Of a DNA stretch of 64,000 nt, positions 51,854-61,021 are shown piece after piece. The DNA is from Granulosicoccus antarcticus IMCC3135. Lineage in GTDB: Bacteria; Pseudomonadota; Gammaproteobacteria; Granulosicoccales; Granulosicoccaceae. The stretch covers positions 1,072,001 through 1,136,000 of the forward strand of contig NZ_CP018632.1 of NCBI RefSeq assembly GCF_002215215.1, read 5' to 3'. How positions within the stretch are numbered: the stretch's first letter is position 1; the number at the start of each line of letters is the position of its first letter. Made by a program: the position numbers and the translations under genes. The notes beneath the pieces are model-generated. The model was not told where the DNA came from. It did not search any database and worked only from the letters and a program-made list of their open reading frames with translations.

Positions 51854-54580
51854 CTAGATCCCCGCTGTTCTCACTCCCACTTGCATTGGTACCCCGGTGT
51901 TGCCAGAGGCATCAACGCTCGTCACGGTGTACTGATAGCTGGTGTCTGGCTGTAGGCCACTGTCAAAGAAGCTTCGTGCATCACGGGTTTCAATCAGTTC
52001 TTCGTTGCGCCAGATCTGGTAGCTGACGGCAGGGGTGCCTGATGCCGGTGGTTCCCAGAATACCTCGATGGCTGAGCTTGAATAGACCAGGCCGGACAGC
52101 GAGTTCACCGCACCAGGTCCTGTGTTATTGGCCGAGTCATCGAAGGCGCGACGAGTCATCAGTTCAAGGGATGTCGATCCACTTCGGCGACCATCTTGCT
52201 GAATGGCGGTGAGGGTATAGTAGTAACGAGTATCGGCTTGCAACTCGTCATCAAAAAAACTACGACCATCAGTGCTCGCGACCAGTTCACCATCGCGAAC
52301 TACTTCGAAGCTGACCGGTGCAGGAGATAATTCTGATGCGGACCAGAAGAGCTCCAGCGCACTGGATGAGTAGACTTCACCGGTCAAGGTATCCAGACCC
52401 GGGCCGACGCGCGGATCCGTATTGATTTCCTGGCTTTCCGAAACCACCAGAGTACTGCCTGAGTAGGCATCTAAGGTATACCTATAGCTTGTGCCTGCTT
52501 GCAGGCTGTCATCAAAATAACTCCCCGCATCTGCTGAGAGTAATAGAACACCGTCGCGATAAACTTCGTAACGATCGAAGCTATCACTGCGATCCCAGAA
52601 AAGCTCGGCAGCCGTTTCCGAATACACCTCGCTGCTCAAGCTGAGAGTGTTCTCATCGGCCTCACCGACCAGCATGCGGGCGACAATCGGTTCGTGATCG
52701 CTACCGACAGTGGATGTAAACAGATCAGGGAAGTCGACGTTGACGTGTACATAATCCAGGGAGACGGATGTCATCAGCGCAGAACTGACGAATATATGAT
52801 CCAGGGCCTGGGAGTTGCCTTCGAAAATATAGGAGTAGGGATCGCTACTGCTGGTATCGATCAGGTTGAACAGGATGCGTTCCTCATCATCAAAGAGCAA
52901 TACTTCGGATAATTCATCGGTGAATTCAAAAGTATTCAAATCACCGAGAATAACCACATTTGCCTGCGGGTCTGCCGCCAGTTTGGCTATCGTCAGTTGT
53001 TTCATTGCCAAAGACTGCGCCGCACGATTTTCTTCACCAGCCTGAATGAAGGGTTGTGGGCCGCCAAAGATCGGACTGGAACCAAAGCGCGAAGAAAAAT
53101 GGTTATTGAAAACCGTGACCTGTTCACCGTTGAACTCGAATACAGCTTCCAAAGGGTCGCGGGAGGTGTCAAAGGCGGTGGGAGTCGAAACACCTCGTTG
53201 TGTCAGAACATCGCGATTCAAGCCTTCATGACTGACCAGTGATACGCGTGCCGGATTGTAGAGAAAGGCATTACGGATGTTGCCAAGTGAGGCACCGCCA
53301 AAGGTGTCGGGCTCTTCTCGATTGTCATCGGTGGTTTCCAGCAAAGGATCGACCGTCAGCCAGGCATATTCGACACCACTCGCAGTCACGATGTCAGCAA
53401 CCAGACGCTCGAGGGTGACAGTGGCGTCCAGAACTCCGGCACAATCCGAGCTGTCATCACGGGGGCAGTCGCCACTATCGCCGTTGCTATCCTGCACTTC
53501 TTGCAAGCCGATGATATCGGGCAACTGCATATTGTCTGTAATCTGCGCGGCGATTAGCGAGCGTTGCTCATCATCTGCGTCCATACCACTGAGGTTCAGC
53601 ACGTTGTAGCTGGCAATGCTCAACACGTTTTGCTTGTTATTGGGTGCGATTGTCGTGGGACTGAGGTTGCCCGGTGTTAGTGTGATCGGCCCGACCGCGA
53701 TCACCTCGAAATTGCCAAAGCTGTAGCTCATGACGCCCGTGACAGTGTCCAAGGTATCGCCGACGGTAATCTCCGGGTAATCCGTGCTGCCAAACAGCGT
53801 GCTGTCGAATTGGATCTGGACTCGTTCCGGATTCTGATCGCCCCGGTTGTTCAGGTCCGGTTGCAGACGAATGCCGCCGCGTGATGTTCTGGCATCAGCA
53901 GGCGTGGCAGATAAGCCGTTGTCAGTCAGGACGAAGACTTCGGCGCTGAAACTGCCGAATTGCTTGATTCCAGAGATAGCCACAGGGTTGGCGACACTGA
54001 CGCGCATGCCTTCCAGTGATTCATAAAAATCGATAGCATCGATGTCGGGATTGAAGGGGGTCGCTGCGGCATCGGCGGCGTCCTGCAGATTGATTGCGTC
54101 AATGATTTCGCTTTCACTGATCACAACTTCCGCAGGCGGCATGCGTCCCTCAAGGCCAATGAGTACCGGCTCTGGCAAGGTTACATCCGGCATCGATTCT
54201 AAAATCTCTGAATCGATCAGGGAGGTGGTGGACAGGTTTCCGGTTGCCGCACCACCGCTGATGAATTCAGAGACAGTGGCAGATAATCGGACCTGTGTAC
54301 CGACGTCTGGTTTGTCGTCGAACTGGGAGACAAAAATGCCATCGGAGGTTGAATCGTCGCCGTCACCATCGGCATCTTGCAGGTAATAGCCGCTGAAGGC
54401 GACGGCGGTTACGACGCCGCAGGTTTCAACAACTTGTCCATCATAGGTAGAGACATGGGAGGCGCCCTGAATGGTATAGAGCGCAGTGGTATCGGTACAT
54501 TCCAGTTCTGCATGCGCAAGGGATGCCTGTAGGCAGGCTCCCAAGGCAAGAAACGGAATGAAGTAATGGCTACGTTGCAT
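51854..54580 (-). CDS. Secreted endonuclease/exonuclease/phosphatase with fibronectin-like repeats
   Basis: The 908-residue protein has a signal peptide (FLALGACLQASLAHA). An N-terminal OB/lamin-tail-like region follows (CGVVTAVAFSGYYLQDADGDGDDSTSDGIFV). The endonuclease/exonuclease/phosphatase domain has SIASYNVLNL, DIIGLQEVQDSNGD, VFNNHFSSR, VVILGDLNTFEF, LDHIFVSS and TVGSDHEPIV. Three related fibronectin type III-like repeats fill about residues 640-908, each beginning VYSxxAxExFW. Enzymes of the ExeM type degrade extracellular DNA or release phosphate. It lies behind phoX on the same strand, separated by a hairpin, and fits phosphate scavenging. Confidence 0.9.
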   Translation of the reverse strand: MQRSHYFIPFLALGACLQASLAHAELECTDTTALYTIQGASHVSTYDGQVVETCGVVTAVAFSGYYLQDADGDGDDSTSDGIFVSQFDDKPDVGTQVRLSATVSEFISGGAATGNLSTTSLIDSEILESMPDVTLPEPVLIGLEGRMPPAEVVISESEIIDAINLQDAADAAATPFNPDIDAIDFYESLEGMRVSVANPVAISGIKQFGSFSAEVFVLTDNGLSATPADARTSRGGIRLQPDLNNRGDQNPERVQIQFDSTLFGSTDYPEITVGDTLDTVTGVMSYSFGNFEVIAVGPITLTPGNLSPTTIAPNNKQNVLSIASYNVLNLSGMDADDEQRSLIAAQITDNMQLPDIIGLQEVQDSNGDSGDCPRDDSSDCAGVLDATVTLERLVADIVTASGVEYAWLTVDPLLETTDDNREEPDTFGGASLGNIRNAFLYNPARVSLVSHEGLNRDVLTQRGVSTPTAFDTSRDPLEAVFEFNGEQVTVFNNHFSSRFGSSPIFGGPQPFIQAGEENRAAQSLAMKQLTIAKLAADPQANVVILGDLNTFEFTDELSEVLLFDDEERILFNLIDTSSSDPYSYIFEGNSQALDHIFVSSALMTSVSLDYVHVNVDFPDLFTSTVGSDHEPIVARMLVGEADENTLSLSSEVYSETAAELFWDRSDSFDRYEVYRDGVLLLSADAGSYFDDSLQAGTSYRYTLDAYSGSTLVVSESQEINTDPRVGPGLDTLTGEVYSSSALELFWSASELSPAPVSFEVVRDGELVASTDGRSFFDDELQADTRYYYTLTAIQQDGRRSGSTSLELMTRRAFDDSANNTGPGAVNSLSGLVYSSSAIEVFWEPPASGTPAVSYQIWRNEELIETRDARSFFDSGLQPDTSYQYTVTSVDASGNTGVPMQVGVRTAGI

Positions 54581-54710
54581 GGCGTTGGCTCCTGGCTGGT
54601 AGGTAGAGTCATGTTAACCCGTCCGAAGCCGGTAGCTTAAGAATATGCAATGACACCATGACTAAGAACTGCTCAAGCAAGAACGTTGTCTACCCGCTGT
54701 ACAAACCAAT

Positions 54711-54736
54711 ACGGGCGACCCCGAAGAGCCGCCCGT
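54711..54736 (-). terminator. Possible terminator of phoX
   Basis: A perfect seven-base GC-rich stem (ACGGGCG at 54711-54717, CGCCCGT at 54730-54736, 12-base loop) lies 24 bases after the phoX stop. Only a weak T-rich stretch follows on the minus strand. Confidence 0.45.
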
Positions 54737-54759
54737 CCAGGCACCTTGATTGAACGTGT

Positions 54760-56667
54760 CTAGCCAATCAGACCATTATCGTCACGCTTGACGGCAACGA
54801 TCGATGAACGTGGCAATGAGCCGCCTTCAGGAAAATTACCACCGGGATGCTGGATGCCGACAAACATGGTACGTCTGTCTGCTGACCAGGTCAGGCCGGT
54901 GACTTCACTTCCGTTAGGGCCGGTGAGAAAACGTGCAATCTCGCCAGTCACCGGATCGCCGACCAGCATCTGATTGTTACCCATGCCCGCGTATTCTTCT
55001 TCGTTACTGTCATCACCGTCCGTCTGAATCCACAGCAGACCATTGCTGTCAAAAGACATGCCGTCAGGTGAATTGAACAGATTGCCTGCTGTGATGTTCT
55101 CTGAGCCGGCATATTCGTTGTTGTAGACACCCGGGTTGCCGGCCATGACGTACAGGTCCCAGTCAAAGCTCTGGCTGGCATGATCGTCATTGTGGGGGCG
55201 CCAGCGCACGATCTGACCGTAGTTGTTGGAATCGCGAGGGTTAGGCCCATTGGTGGATGTGTCGTCGCCACCTTCATTGGGTTTGACACCACGATTCTTG
55301 TTATTAGTCAGGCAGCAATAAGCTTCGATGGCATTCGGGTTGACCGAGATCCACTCAGGTCGGTCCATGGTGGTTGCACCGACTGCTGAAGAGGCCTGGC
55401 GGGCGAAAATCAGCAGTTCGGCCAGTTCCATCCCTGTGCTCTCAGGTGTCAGAGCCAACCATTCGCCGGTCTGATCGTCGTTGAATTTTGCAACGAACAA
55501 AGTGCCTTCATCAAGCAAGCCTTCGGTACTGCCACCCGCACTGTAAGTGCCATTGGAAACAAAGCGATAAAGATATTCGCCACGCTCGTCATCACCCATG
55601 TAGACAACAACACGGCCATCGGGTGCCAGTACGCATTCGGCGTTCTCGTGTTTGAATCGACCCAAACCGGTGTGTTTTACCGGTACCGCTTCGGGGTTGC
55701 TGGGATCCAGCTCCACGACCCAGCCTACACGGTGTGGCTCATTGGGGTTCTTGGAGGTATCAAAACGCTCATCCCACTTGTGGTAATCGTAGCCCCAGCC
55801 TTCAGCACCGATGCCATAGCGAGAATAGCCAGCAGCGACTTGCTCGGATTCTGGCGCTTGTTCTGCCACGGTGGAACCGAAGTAGCCATTGAAGTTTTCT
55901 TCGCAAGTCAGGTAAGTGCCCCAGGGAGTCTTGCCTGAACCGCAGTTATTCATCGTACCCAGTGACTCAGTACCACTGGCATCTGCTGTGGTCTTCATCA
56001 GTTCGTGTCCGGCTGCGGGGCCGGCAATTTTCATCGGTGAATTGTGCGTGATGCGGCGGTTGAAAGGACTGTCCTTGACGATTGCCCAGCCATTATCGCT
56101 TTCAGCAATTTCGACAACCGATAGTCCTTGCAGGTTCTGCAGTTTCAGGACATCGTCAGCATTGGCCGGTACGCCTTCCTGTGCGGCTGGCAAGTTGATG
56201 TCATTGTTGGTGTATTCGTGATTGATAACCAGCAATTGGTGGCCCCGGTAAACGAAGCTTTCCATGCCATCTGTGTTTTCACCGAATACTCGGTCCGAGT
56301 TTTCCAGCGCACCGCCTTCAGCGATCTCGTATCCATCAGCATCGGAGAAAAGAGGGTCTCCCCAGCTGGTCATGACTTTCCATTGATAGCCTTCAGGGAC
56401 GTGTATTGTGCCGTCAGTCTGGATGTCAATTGCCTTGAAGGGAAAGCGTGAGGTTTTTGCGTGATCATCAGCGCGAGCCAATGACGAGGCCAGCAAGCCC
56501 GGTCCCATGACGGCGGCTGCGGAGCCAAAAGCCAGAGCACCGCTGAGAAAACCGCGACGTGTCAATGTAGCTTCAAGTACACGATCAAAATCCGACTCGG
56601 AGGGACGTGGGAAGTTGACTTCATCCCAATCATCAGCAGAAAGCCGGCTGGTTTGCGTATCTTTCAT
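54760..56667 (-). CDS. phoX: PhoX family alkaline phosphatase, Tat-exported
   Basis: The 635-residue protein has a twin-arginine signal: TRRGFLSG (residues 36-43) followed by a hydrophobic stretch ending near ARADDH. The body matches PhoX: NHEYTNND (metal site region), NNCGSGKTPWGTYLTCEENFNGYF, RVGWVVELDP and TGLTWSADRRTMFVGIQHPGGN. PhoX enzymes are calcium/iron phosphomonoesterases that release phosphate from organic esters outside the cell. The long, acidic leader before the RR motif is usual. A Pho box lies 104 bases upstream of the ATG at 56667. It works beside the secreted nuclease. Confidence 0.95.
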   Translation of the reverse strand: MKDTQTSRLSADDWDEVNFPRPSESDFDRVLEATLTRRGFLSGALAFGSAAAVMGPGLLASSLARADDHAKTSRFPFKAIDIQTDGTIHVPEGYQWKVMTSWGDPLFSDADGYEIAEGGALENSDRVFGENTDGMESFVYRGHQLLVINHEYTNNDINLPAAQEGVPANADDVLKLQNLQGLSVVEIAESDNGWAIVKDSPFNRRITHNSPMKIAGPAAGHELMKTTADASGTESLGTMNNCGSGKTPWGTYLTCEENFNGYFGSTVAEQAPESEQVAAGYSRYGIGAEGWGYDYHKWDERFDTSKNPNEPHRVGWVVELDPSNPEAVPVKHTGLGRFKHENAECVLAPDGRVVVYMGDDERGEYLYRFVSNGTYSAGGSTEGLLDEGTLFVAKFNDDQTGEWLALTPESTGMELAELLIFARQASSAVGATTMDRPEWISVNPNAIEAYCCLTNNKNRGVKPNEGGDDTSTNGPNPRDSNNYGQIVRWRPHNDDHASQSFDWDLYVMAGNPGVYNNEYAGSENITAGNLFNSPDGMSFDSNGLLWIQTDGDDSNEEEYAGMGNNQMLVGDPVTGEIARFLTGPNGSEVTGLTWSADRRTMFVGIQHPGGNFPEGGSLPRSSIVAVKRDDNGLIG

Positions 56668-56770
56668 AATTCATCTCAAAAATCAGGGAAGGGCGTTAGC
56701 ACAATCGGCCAGCCGGTATGACTGCTCGAATCAAGCTATAAACTGACGGTGCAGATCTTCCTCCCAAGAT

Positions 56771-56788
56771 ATGACAATAATGTGACGC
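56771..56788 (-). promoter_or_regulatory. Pho box upstream of phoX
   Basis: On the minus strand the sequence is GCGTCAC-ATTA-TTGTCAT: two seven-base units separated by an AT-rich four-base spacer with an 11-base period, matching the PhoB consensus CTGTCAT repeats at the core GTCA of both units. It lies 104 bases before the phoX start, so PhoB control under phosphate limitation is likely. Confidence 0.7.
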
Positions 56789-56939
56789 CAGTGCTACAAG
56801 CGTCGGGTGATAGCTAGCGACTGGGCTGACTGAACGTTGTCATGGGTACCATGCTTTAGAACAGGTCTCGTCTGCTGAGACAATTTCCGGGATGAGGCAC
56901 ACTCAACGGGGAATAGCAGCAAAAGGCTAGGTCAATCGC

Positions 56940-59900
56940 ATGAAGCAAGTTACTCGCGCGCAAGGGCAAGTTACCTTCCACCTGCCGAACTCGGCGGCAG
57001 AGCCTGTAGACCTGACTGTGACGCCCAGAGGCGGCGGGACACGCGCAGCACCCAGCAGTCAGCCTGATGATGCGGAGTTCGCTGCGATTATTGATGCACT
57101 GGTCAATCCGGATGCACAGACTCGCTCTGAAGTCTCGCCAGGCAGCGGTACAAGAGGCGGTGGCACGCGATCTCCCGATCCTCGCAATACTCGACCCAAT
57201 CCTGGTATTACGGTGCTAGATGCGTTTGCCATAGATATTGGCGAAGTGCCATCACGTAGCCGTGGAGCACGCGGCGCTGGAGCGGCTGAGTCCATCGAGA
57301 TTGATGTGGCACTCCAGGCCGGTGAGGGGGCCGTGGTATTGCTTGAGCAAGATGGCACTTACGAATGGCGTTTTCCTAAGGCATCAGAGCCGACTCCGAG
57401 TCCGCGTGGGGATTCTCGTCGTGGTGGTGTGAGAGATCCGATCGATACCCAGCGACATTTGCGTTTTACGATCGACGTTCGTGATGATGCACCGCCGGCA
57501 CCCGTTTCTCGCGGTGCGAGTAGAGCGCGCGGTAGAATTACTTCGTTCATCAAGGGAAAGATCAAAGGCTTTGTCCTGAAGTTTGTGGTGCGCAAGGTAG
57601 TCGGTGCAATCTCGAAACGGCTTGAGTCGGGCGTGCTGGAAGGGCCTGTGGTACTTACCTCAATCGATGCGCAAAACGGCTGGTTACTCAAAGACAGCTT
57701 TGCAGGAATACCACTACCGACAGATCGGCCTGCGCGTATTCTGCTATTCGTACACGGTACTTTCAGCAGCACGGTGGGCAGTTTTGCAGCTTTAACGCGT
57801 CATCCTGATGGTCTGGAATTTCTGCAATCAGCGTTCGCCGACTATGACGCGGTGCTCGGGTACGATCATTACACGTTGTCAGAGACCCCCGACCAGAATG
57901 CCGAAGCCATCAACGGTGCCTTGCGCGAATTACTGGACCACACACCTTCATTGAGTATCGATGCTATCGCCTTCAGTCGCGGTGGACTGGTCTTGCGTTA
58001 TCTCACTGAACAGGTGGCACCGCTGGATGACCAAGGCATGCAGTTTAATCGTCTGGTGTTTGTCGGGTGTACCAATGCCGGAACCGAACTTGCGAACGAG
58101 GAGAACTGGAATGATCTGGTTGATTTCTATACCAATATGGTCGCAGGTTCCACACGTCTGCTTGGTTTTGCGCCTGGCGCTGCATTGCCCACGCGCATTC
58201 TGCGTGGTGCCGTGCAGGCGATCGGTAGCATGGTCACCTATATAGCCGAAGATGCCGTGGCCAACAAATCGGTACCGGGTGTCGCCGCTATGGAGCCTGC
58301 CGGAGAGTTTGTACAGGCGATCAATCGACCGCCGATCAGTCGACTTACACCTGCAGCGCGTGAGTTCTATGCGATTGGCTCCAGCTTTGAACCGGATCGC
58401 GATACTGCCAATGGCGCACTGGGAAAGCGATTGATCGCAAAAGCTGCCGATGGCCTGGTTGACCGATTGATGGGTAAGGACAATGACTTGGTCGTGAATA
58501 CCGATTCAATGTTTGTGATTGATCCGGTTGCGGATGCGCGCCTGAATGAAAAGCGCATCTTCGATGACAATGGGCAGATCTATCACACGGTGTACTTTGC
58601 ACAACCCATGGTGGCCAGTGCCTTGAGCAGCTGGCTCGCTAATGCTGACAGTACCGGTCGTGGCAGTCGTGCTATTGCCAGCCGTTCAGCAGCCTTATCA
58701 GCGCCTCGGGACTGGTGGGCGAGTGTGGTTGAATCCGATATTGCGATATTGTCGGTGGGTACTGCCGGCAAGCAGGCGATGCAACAACTGAAGCCGCTAG
58801 ACAGTAAACATGTGGTGTTGCAGCGTGTCCATAAGGGCAAGGTGCTCTCTTATGGCTTGCCACGCCAGACATTGATTGATCGCATCAAGCAGTATCACGA
58901 TACTTCGCATTCATTGGACGAGATCCTGTACCTGCGAGAGTATCAATCCAGGGGCATTGATGAATCTACTGCCATTGCCACGGGTAATGCGCGTAGTTTG
59001 AGAAAGCTTGCCCGGCAAGGCGCCAGCGATGGGTATCTGGCTGTGATTACCGATGGTCGTAAGGTCTTGGGCGTGGTACCTCAGATAATACTCTCAGCAC
59101 CGGAAGTCATCGTTGCTGTCGCAGAAGTTTCGCGTACATCAGTTGAAAAGCGAAAAAAGGCTAAACGACATAAGCCTCGCGGTAGCCGTGGTGGTCGGGC
59201 GGACGCTCCAGTTCCAGTAGCGCCCATTGTCGCGCCTATTACAACGGCCCCGGTTGATGAGGTGCTGTGTCATGTGCATGCCTCGATGGCTGACAAGGCC
59301 GCGCTTGAGCAGCCCACCACGGTGGAGGTGTGGCTAAGTCGGGAAGAGATTGAAGAAGCCATGGGGCTGGATAGTAGCGTCAAGGTCAAGAACGATCGAC
59401 CATTGATTGTTGAAGTGCTTGCACGCAAGCATTGTGAGGTCGATGGCGAATCACGCGCTGATGTGCCGGTGCCTTCGATTGATCAGGCACAGCCAACCCG
59501 CTTGTATTTTGATGTGATTCCCAAGGCTGTTGGTATTGGTGAAGTCGATGTACTGGTGCGACAGGGTAATTACGCCATGGTCAGCCTGCGTTTGAAGCCC
59601 CAGTTTGTTAAGACATTGAAGAAGCGTGGCAGTGTGGAACGTTCCACGGTGCAGGCAGTTGTGCAAGCGGATGATGGGCGCAAGCAGGCTGTGAATGTGT
59701 TGCAGATTTTCGAGACTCAGAACGGCAACAAACCGACGTTGACGTTCTGGCTGACTCTGGGGGCACTGGGCAAACGTATCACCGATCAAAGCGAACCGTT
59801 CAAGAACTCCACAGGTAAAGAGAAATACATAAACGATATGTATGTTCGTCTGGAGGAGTTTCAGGCTATCGATGATAATGACTACGATGCTTTCATTGGT

Positions 59901-60794
59901 CGTTTGCACGCGTGTGGCCTGACCTTGTTCGAAGAGCTTGTGCCTGAAAAGATTCAGTCATTGTTGTGGAAGCATCGCGATGAAATCGATCACATTCAGG
60001 TGATGTCCAGTGAGGTGCAGATTCCCTGGGAGTTGGCTGCATTGAAGCAGCCGGGCAAGAAAGCCAAGTCCGACTCCCCCTTTCTGGCCGAGATGGGCCT
60101 TGTGCGCTGGTTGGACCACACTTCCGAGAATCGCCTGCCAGCACGACAACTACGATTGCGCGATGGCCGGTTCGGCCATGTGACTCCAAAATACCCACCC
60201 CGTTCAGGCTATGCGTTGCCCGGTGCGCAAGATGAGGCAAATTTACTGGTAGAAAAGTTTGGTGCTGTTGCTTGCCTCACCACCAGTATCAAGGTTCAGG
60301 AACTACTGCAAAGCCCCGGCGATTACGATGTACTTCACTTTGCCTGCCATGGCCTGGCCGACACTGGTGCCATCTGGAATTCTGGCCTGATGATGAAAGG
60401 TTCGATGAGTAATGGACAATATCGGCCAGACTCCCTGCAGTGGGATCAGGTAAAGAACTATGCGGACCTGCGCGAGACTGGCCAGCCCGGGCCTGTGGTG
60501 TTTATCAATGCCTGCCAGACCGGCCGGTCCGGCGATACCATCACGAGCACCGGTGGCTTTGCACAAGCATTTCTGGATAGTGGGGCGGACATGTTCATCG
60601 CTGCGCAATGGGCGATAGGTGATTATTCAGCCACCACGTTTTCGACCACGCTGTACGATCAATTGCTGAACAAGAACAAGACGGTCGTTCAGGCCGTGGC
60701 AGCGGCTCGCAAGGCGGCGAGGAATAAAAAGGAGCTTACCTGGTTGTCCTACGTGGTATATGCGGATCCGTATGCGAAGGTCGTTCGTGAGTAG
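56940..60794 (+). CDS. Alpha/beta-hydrolase-CHAT fusion protein
   Basis: The 1284-residue protein has no signal peptide. Its first 210 residues are rich in Arg, Gly and Ser (RGGGTR, SRGARGAG repeats). A lipase-like alpha/beta hydrolase domain (about 255-520) follows, with HGTFS (His272) and the nucleophile elbow FSRGG (Ser346). A middle region has several RK-rich beta segments. The C-terminal CHAT caspase-like domain (about 1000-1284) has the dyad HFACHG (His1137) and NACQTG (Cys1192). CHAT domains are proteases of the caspase fold found in defence and cell-death proteins. The gene stands alone with its own promoter. Substrates and trigger are unknown. Confidence 0.88.
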   Translation: MKQVTRAQGQVTFHLPNSAAEPVDLTVTPRGGGTRAAPSSQPDDAEFAAIIDALVNPDAQTRSEVSPGSGTRGGGTRSPDPRNTRPNPGITVLDAFAIDIGEVPSRSRGARGAGAAESIEIDVALQAGEGAVVLLEQDGTYEWRFPKASEPTPSPRGDSRRGGVRDPIDTQRHLRFTIDVRDDAPPAPVSRGASRARGRITSFIKGKIKGFVLKFVVRKVVGAISKRLESGVLEGPVVLTSIDAQNGWLLKDSFAGIPLPTDRPARILLFVHGTFSSTVGSFAALTRHPDGLEFLQSAFADYDAVLGYDHYTLSETPDQNAEAINGALRELLDHTPSLSIDAIAFSRGGLVLRYLTEQVAPLDDQGMQFNRLVFVGCTNAGTELANEENWNDLVDFYTNMVAGSTRLLGFAPGAALPTRILRGAVQAIGSMVTYIAEDAVANKSVPGVAAMEPAGEFVQAINRPPISRLTPAAREFYAIGSSFEPDRDTANGALGKRLIAKAADGLVDRLMGKDNDLVVNTDSMFVIDPVADARLNEKRIFDDNGQIYHTVYFAQPMVASALSSWLANADSTGRGSRAIASRSAALSAPRDWWASVVESDIAILSVGTAGKQAMQQLKPLDSKHVVLQRVHKGKVLSYGLPRQTLIDRIKQYHDTSHSLDEILYLREYQSRGIDESTAIATGNARSLRKLARQGASDGYLAVITDGRKVLGVVPQIILSAPEVIVAVAEVSRTSVEKRKKAKRHKPRGSRGGRADAPVPVAPIVAPITTAPVDEVLCHVHASMADKAALEQPTTVEVWLSREEIEEAMGLDSSVKVKNDRPLIVEVLARKHCEVDGESRADVPVPSIDQAQPTRLYFDVIPKAVGIGEVDVLVRQGNYAMVSLRLKPQFVKTLKKRGSVERSTVQAVVQADDGRKQAVNVLQIFETQNGNKPTLTFWLTLGALGKRITDQSEPFKNSTGKEKYINDMYVRLEEFQAIDDNDYDAFIGRLHACGLTLFEELVPEKIQSLLWKHRDEIDHIQVMSSEVQIPWELAALKQPGKKAKSDSPFLAEMGLVRWLDHTSENRLPARQLRLRDGRFGHVTPKYPPRSGYALPGAQDEANLLVEKFGAVACLTTSIKVQELLQSPGDYDVLHFACHGLADTGAIWNSGLMMKGSMSNGQYRPDSLQWDQVKNYADLRETGQPGPVVFINACQTGRSGDTITSTGGFAQAFLDSGADMFIAAQWAIGDYSATTFSTTLYDQLLNKNKTVVQAVAAARKAARNKKELTWLSYVVYADPYAKVVRE

Positions 60795-60892
60795 TTCTTG
60801 ATGATTGGTGGCAAGGTTGGTACTCAGGTATCCATATCAAGGCGTATCAGTAGTGGCCTTGGAGAAGGCGCCATCGCTTGAGATTTGGCTGT

Positions 60893-60941
60893 GTACCTTT
60901 TACAAGGTACGACATTGCCAACCTTGTAAACCAGTAACAAG
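60893..60941. promoter_or_regulatory. Nested inverted repeats upstream of the oxidoreductase gene
   Basis: GTACCTT-TTAC-AAGGTAC (60893-60910) is a hairpin-capable palindrome. TTTACAAGGT (60899-60908) is mirrored by ACCTTGTAAA (60921-60930), 22 bases centre to centre, and CTTGT/ACAAG frames 60923-60941. This resembles a repressor operator region for the gene at 61022, but no regulator gene is adjacent. Confidence 0.45.
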
Positions 60942-61021
60942 CACCCAGAATTGCCGCATATAGCCCCTTATTACATTCATTGGCGGACTTGAACGGGAGC
61001 TGCCAAACCGGAGGACGAATT

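Noticed and set aside
54646-54662. Possible second Pho box before the secreted nuclease gene
   Set aside because: The minus strand has two GTCA cores, but they are eight bases apart rather than the 11 of a PhoB repeat.
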